From Myxococcota bacterium (GTDB lineage Bacteria; Myxococcota_A; UBA796; UBA9615; JAKLKC01): DNA of 64,000 nt. The notes under the pieces were generated by a model, which saw only the letters and a list, made by a program, of their open reading frames with translations, ran no database searches and was not told the DNA's origin. Below, one piece after another: positions 60,435 to 64,000 of this stretch. A program made the position numbers and the translations under genes. The stretch is from the NCBI GenBank assembly GCA_023150875.1, contig JAKLKC010000003.1, forward strand, positions 124,001 to 188,000. Reading direction: 5' to 3'. The number at the start of each line of letters is the position of its first letter. Position 1 is the stretch's first letter.

Positions 60435-62234
60435 ATGCGCGCCAGGGCTCGCTTCGGTGCCGCCTGGGGGGCTCTCCTTCTGGTCCCCTTCCTGACCTGG
60501 GCCGGCTGCGGGGGAGCCGGCGAGACGGTGGACGACGACGCGACCGCGGACGACGACACGACCCCCGACGACGACACCTCCCCCGACGACGACACCTCCC
60601 CCGTGGATGCCGACGGCGACGGTGCCTACCCCCCGGACGACTGCGACGACACCGATCCCGCGGTCCATCCGGGCGCCGACGAGACCTGCGACGGAGTCGA
60701 CCAGGACTGCGACGGCCTGGTCGACGACGAACCCCAGGACGGCCAGGTCGGCCACCCCGACGCCGACGCCGACGGCTTCGGCGACGCCGAGACGACGGTC
60801 GTCGCCTGCAGCCTCCCCCCGGACCTCATCCCCGACGGCTCCGACTGCGACGACGCCGATCCCGAGATCCACCCCGGCGTGGTGGACGCCTCCTGCGACG
60901 GCACCGACCAGAACTGCGACGGCTTCGACTTCTGCTCCCTGGAGGGGGAGATCCGGGTGGACCAGGCGGACGCGGTGGTGACGTCCCGGCTGGATGCGGG
61001 GGCGGTCGAGTGGTTCGGTGCCGGCGGGGACTTCGACGGCGACGGCACGGATGACCTCGTCATCGCCACCACCCACCGCGTCGTGGTCGTCCAGGGTCCG
61101 CTCGAGGGTCTCATGGATCTGGACGACCCCTCGACGCGCATGTTCTCCGTCGACGGGCTCTCCAACTGCATCGACGGGGACTGGTACGAGACCGGGTATG
61201 TGGGTGACCTGGACGGTGATGGCTACGACGACCTGGTCGTGGGGAGCCCGGACTGGAACTCCTGCGAAGGGATGGACTGCACGGGCTCCGTCGCGGTCTT
61301 CCGGGGCCCGCTCTCCGGCGACCACGGGTACTGGGAGGCGGACGGCTACCTCGTCTGCTCAGGGGCGAACTCCGTGGCGGGGCTCGGCGACGTCAACGGG
61401 GACGGGCTGGCGGACTTCGCCGTCAGCCAGGAGGGGGGAACGTCGGTGTTCCTGGGGCCGGGACCGACGGGGGGGGTGAACATCGAATCCGAGGACGCGC
61501 GGAGTGCGGTCATCTCGGAGTTCGAGCCCGCCTTCGGCTTCGGCGATCCTAACGGAGACGGCGCTGGCGACCTCCTGGCCGGACGGTTCACGCATCCCGT
61601 CACTCTCTGGAACGGACCGTTCCTCGAAGACAGAGGCTCGGGGGACTATCAGCTCCGAGTCTCTTACTGTGGCCATCAGGATGGGGGCTTCCGCATCGGC
61701 GGGGACTTGCTCGACCTCGGTGTCGGCACCGTCATTATCGGCGAACCCGACCCCGTGAACCCGGAGCATGACACACGGGGCGTCGTGCGCGTGTTCGCGG
61801 CTGATCGGTGGGGCGACTCTTGGTGCGAGGATGCCGACGTGACACTCGTCGGTGCGGAGGTGGATGATTTCGCTGGGGCATCAGTTGCCGCGAGAAACGA
61901 CGTTGACGGTGATGGCCATGCAGATACGTGGGTGGGTGCCCCCTTGAACGCGGGATATGGCTCGGTCTACCTGATCTATGGCCCCCTCGCCAGCGACGCC
62001 GCCGTCCTCCCAATGGAGTTCGATCTTTCCGGTTCTCACGCACGATTTCGCGGCTTCGAGGGTGCTGCTGGCGATACTGCCTACTCAGTTGGGGCCAGTC
62101 TCGGAGCAGGTGACTTCAATGCGGATGGCCTTGGGGACGTCGTAATCCATGCGGGTGCGGATCTGGACGGATCGGGCGATGTCCGCGCATTCTTCGTCTT
62201 TACCGGACGCGCACGCGCAATGTCGCCGCCTTGA
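60435..62234 (+). CDS. FG-GAP/integrin-alpha-like lipoprotein with MopE repeats
   Basis: A 599-residue lipoprotein (lipobox LTWAGC). An acidic linker of DDDTT/DDDTS units leads into two MopE-type metal-binding repeats ([20 protein letters not shown] ... and SDCDDADPEIHPG). The rest is an FG-GAP beta-propeller with GDFDGDGTDDLVI, GDLDGDGYDDLVVGSP, GDVNGDGLADFAVS and later variants, each a calcium-binding blade. Surface display and adhesion are likely. From about 61.5 kb the composition becomes less GC-rich (about 62% in 61801-61920). The last blade ends in a tail that is partly repeated downstream. Confidence 0.9.
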   Translation: MRARARFGAAWGALLLVPFLTWAGCGGAGETVDDDATADDDTTPDDDTSPDDDTSPVDADGDGAYPPDDCDDTDPAVHPGADETCDGVDQDCDGLVDDEPQDGQVGHPDADADGFGDAETTVVACSLPPDLIPDGSDCDDADPEIHPGVVDASCDGTDQNCDGFDFCSLEGEIRVDQADAVVTSRLDAGAVEWFGAGGDFDGDGTDDLVIATTHRVVVVQGPLEGLMDLDDPSTRMFSVDGLSNCIDGDWYETGYVGDLDGDGYDDLVVGSPDWNSCEGMDCTGSVAVFRGPLSGDHGYWEADGYLVCSGANSVAGLGDVNGDGLADFAVSQEGGTSVFLGPGPTGGVNIESEDARSAVISEFEPAFGFGDPNGDGAGDLLAGRFTHPVTLWNGPFLEDRGSGDYQLRVSYCGHQDGGFRIGGDLLDLGVGTVIIGEPDPVNPEHDTRGVVRVFAADRWGDSWCEDADVTLVGAEVDDFAGASVAARNDVDGDGHADTWVGAPLNAGYGSVYLIYGPLASDAAVLPMEFDLSGSHARFRGFEGAAGDTAYSVGASLGAGDFNADGLGDVVIHAGADLDGSGDVRAFFVFTGRARAMSPP

Positions 62235-62266
62235 CGCATGTTGTGACGACGCCGTAGACCAGCCAC

Positions 62267-62443
62267 ATGAACAGCGGCAGCGGGGACTTCGACGGTCATG
62301 GCACTGGCGACGCGATCATCCAAGGAAGCGCGGCGCCGGACGGGGCAGGCTGGGTTCGAGCTCTATCCGTGTTCCATGTTCGTCCCAGGACGCCCCCCCT
62401 CCCTGATCTTGCCCGCTCACATCGGCATGGAGCCTCCCGATGA
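62267..62443 (+). pseudogene. Duplicated, decayed FG-GAP blade fragment
   Basis: A 58-residue frame whose first 40 residues (SGSGDFDGHGTGDAIIQG, then DGAGWVRALSVFHVRPR) align with the last blade and tail of the FG-GAP gene just upstream. Identity is scattered over the whole length, so this looks like an old tandem duplication of the gene 3' end. It ends at TGA 62441-62443, overlapping the ATG of the next frame by four bases. A short functional peptide is possible but less likely. Confidence 0.5.
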
Positions 62444-64000
62444 ACACTGAAAACAAGCATTCCAGGCGCGGTGAGGATTGTGCCGACACCACTACGCGCC
62501 AGTGCAGCCGGCGGGACGACGTGGCGAATGCGATCTGGCCGGGCCGAGCACACAAGGGTGCAAACCACTTCGCGCAGCACACGAGGCGCGAAAGGGACCG
62601 CTCGGTTCCGGACCCACGCCGAGGAATGCGGTCACCGCCCGAGGCACTCGCGATGTTGGCCGGCTTGAAGGGTTGGCCGACGCCCCATCCAATTCAGACC
62701 GCGCCCGCGGCGCTCCGAGATCTCGGGACCTTCTCCAACGCGCTTCCCATGCCGATCCGCACATGGTTTTCCTGCCCCGAGGCGGGTGCTCCGGGGCCTT
62801 GGGTGACCTCCCTGGACTGCCCGGCGCTCTCCCGGGAGCCTGAGCCCGCGTCGGCGTGTTCTGAGGTCGGACCGTGGACACCATCGCCGGGGTCTTCCAT
62901 GGGCCGGGCCCTCGCCGCCGTTTTCGGGGACCGGGCCGCTCTTTGGGTGGAGACGGGCCTTCGCCTGGTGCAGCATGGGGGTGGCACTTCGCAGGCGGGG
63001 TGGAGCATCGGGCGCCCGCCAACGGGACCACTCCACCCCACGTCGCTCAGTCCCGCGGTCGACCAACAACGTCACCCACCGGGGGCACCCTGTCGCATGA
63101 GGGTGACCGAGGGGGTGGCCCCGACAGGGCCCGCGGACCGCTCCGGTCGTGTGTGCGATCACCTCGCCTCCACCGCAGACCACGGGCTGCTCACTCCCTC
63201 CCTTACGGGGGCCGTCCCGATCACCAGCGGCGCCGGATGCTCCGACCGTCCTGGCCTGACGGGCGCCACCACCAGACCTCGCTCGGCATGCGCCACCCTC
63301 TCCCGCGACGTGGAAGCGGGCCGGTCGGGCATCAGCTACCTTCGCCTCGACTTCATCCGATCCCCGGGCAAGACCGCGGCCGACTTCGAAAGGGACCTGA
63401 CTTCCCACGGGACGCCGACCCAGATCCTGTCCGACTCGGAGCAGCTCGGCCTGACGTGGATCCGGCAGCTCGAGGCGGCCGACCTCCAGTTCAACAAGAC
63501 CTGGGTCGGGCAGCTTTCCTGGCTGGGATTGCACGCACACAGCGAGACCCCTCCGCACGACCGGGCAGCTCAGAATGCTTGGATGGGCACGGAGGATATC
63601 GCCGGTCCTCCATCAGGCGGATGGGCCTGCTCTCCTTCGTCCCTCTACGACCCGACCTGGCTCATCTCGTGGGACCCCGGGCCGTCGTTTGGGACCGCGG
63701 GCGCGATCCCGGCGCCTACCACCGCTGTCAGCTTGAAGGTCGGAGTTCCGTATCCGCCCAGCCCGGTGGTGGACGTCTGCGTGCTCCCCTCGGCCTCCGG
63801 CAGCGGTGACTCCCCCCCCGTCTACCTCGACCCTTACGCCTCCTTGGCCGCCGAGGCCTGGTCCCGGACCCTGGCCACCCTGCCCGTCCTCCTCGGCAAG
63901 TCGGACCGGGACCCGAAGACCGGGGACGGGTTCAGCTACTTCGACTTCCAGTGGGTCGACGCCACCGGTGCCTACCACGACGTCATCACCGGCACCGGCG
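62440..64000 (+). CDS. Long protein of unknown function, open at the window end (partial)
   Basis: Starting at ATG 62440 (GGAG about seven bases upstream) this frame stays open for at least 520 codons to the window edge, with mostly G or C at third positions in several 20-codon samples. Segments such as LRLDFIRSPGKTAADFERDL, LEAADLQFNKTWVGQLSWLG, SLYDPTWLISWDPGPSFGT and GDGFSYFDFQWVDATGAY read like a genuine mixed alpha/beta protein. No signal peptide and no family recognised. The first 60 residues are charged and less convincing, so translation may begin later, for example at 62626 or 62653. Opposite-strand and other frames here are Arg/Gly/Pro-rich shadows. Confidence 0.6.
   Translation, partial: MNTENKHSRRGEDCADTTTRQCSRRDDVANAIWPGRAHKGANHFAQHTRRERDRSVPDPRRGMRSPPEALAMLAGLKGWPTPHPIQTAPAALRDLGTFSNALPMPIRTWFSCPEAGAPGPWVTSLDCPALSREPEPASACSEVGPWTPSPGSSMGRALAAVFGDRAALWVETGLRLVQHGGGTSQAGWSIGRPPTGPLHPTSLSPAVDQQRHPPGAPCRMRVTEGVAPTGPADRSGRVCDHLASTADHGLLTPSLTGAVPITSGAGCSDRPGLTGATTRPRSACATLSRDVEAGRSGISYLRLDFIRSPGKTAADFERDLTSHGTPTQILSDSEQLGLTWIRQLEAADLQFNKTWVGQLSWLGLHAHSETPPHDRAAQNAWMGTEDIAGPPSGGWACSPSSLYDPTWLISWDPGPSFGTAGAIPAPTTAVSLKVGVPYPPSPVVDVCVLPSASGSGDSPPVYLDPYASLAAEAWSRTLATLPVLLGKSDRDPKTGDGFSYFDFQWVDATGAYHDVITGTG

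Noticed and set aside
62874-63809. 311-codon plus-strand frame and 308-codon minus-strand frame in the last kilobase
   Set aside because: Arg/Pro/Gly-rich translations; the frame from 62440 has better protein-like content and third-position GC.

Overview
The window is very GC-rich DNA (a hand count of 15001-15060 gives about 72% GC) with tightly packed genes on both strands and no rRNA, tRNA, transposase or CRISPR array that I can see. Calcium-binding MopE-type repeats, a C-terminal tail like the MYXO-CTERM sorting signal, lipoproteins with acidic DDDTA-type linkers, a Ser/Thr kinase fused to an AAA/TPR signalling module, a c-di-GMP synthase and two candidate sigma-54 promoters suggest a myxobacterium-like (Myxococcota/deltaproteobacterial) chromosome. 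That placement is inference; no marker gene is present.

Layout. 1-8436: end of rmuC, a TauE/SafE permease, a class-A-like penicillin-binding lipoprotein, a REC-GAF-GGDEF protein, a class II aldolase with an apparent microcompartment-targeting tail, and clpS-clpA. 8437-9230: repeat-rich spacer with a ketoacyl-ACP synthase III remnant. 9231-13822: FAD/Rieske oxidoreductase plus stress-type SDR, RlpA lipoprotein, alkaline-phosphatase-superfamily lipoprotein. 13952-20327: a copper/silver efflux operon (small Cys-containing secreted protein, CusC-, CusB-, CusA-like). 20379-21883: a hexamer low-complexity palindrome, a Trp/Arg/Gly repeat protein and a PRC-barrel-like protein.

21990-25572: an operon of an ECF sigma factor, a membrane anti-sigma-like protein carrying an extracytoplasmic glycogen-binding-type (AMPK-beta/CBM48) domain, a predicted outer-membrane protein, a second glycogen-binding-type lipoprotein and a secreted helical protein. 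The first four genes are joined by 4-base start/stop overlaps. It looks like a trans-envelope sensing system for an alpha-glucan or related ligand and is my leading candidate for an undescribed system. Directly upstream on the same strand (25663-33006) is a 2447-residue secreted protein with 14 tandem DUF11-type calcium-loop repeats.

33328-48026: asparagine synthetase with a membrane partner, a nucleotidyltransferase-like/108-residue pair, an AI-2E-family permease, the kinase-AAA-TPR protein, a transglutaminase-like protein beside a strong intergenic palindrome, a dolichol-phosphate-mannose-synthase-like glycosyltransferase, OmpA-TlpA, and a small gene divergent from a Uma2 nuclease around a clear dyad. 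48083-62234: secreted beta-propeller and TolB-like proteins, a duplicated zinc-finger protein, HAD phosphatase, XRE regulator, a rhodanese lacking its cysteine, a 14-repeat MopE-like surface protein, a radical-SAM-like protein with an incomplete cluster motif, and a possible sigma-54-controlled unit (141-residue protein, then an FG-GAP/MopE lipoprotein). From about 61.5 kb the composition becomes less GC-rich. The FG-GAP gene tail is duplicated and decayed, then a long unrecognised reading frame (62440 to the window end) begins.
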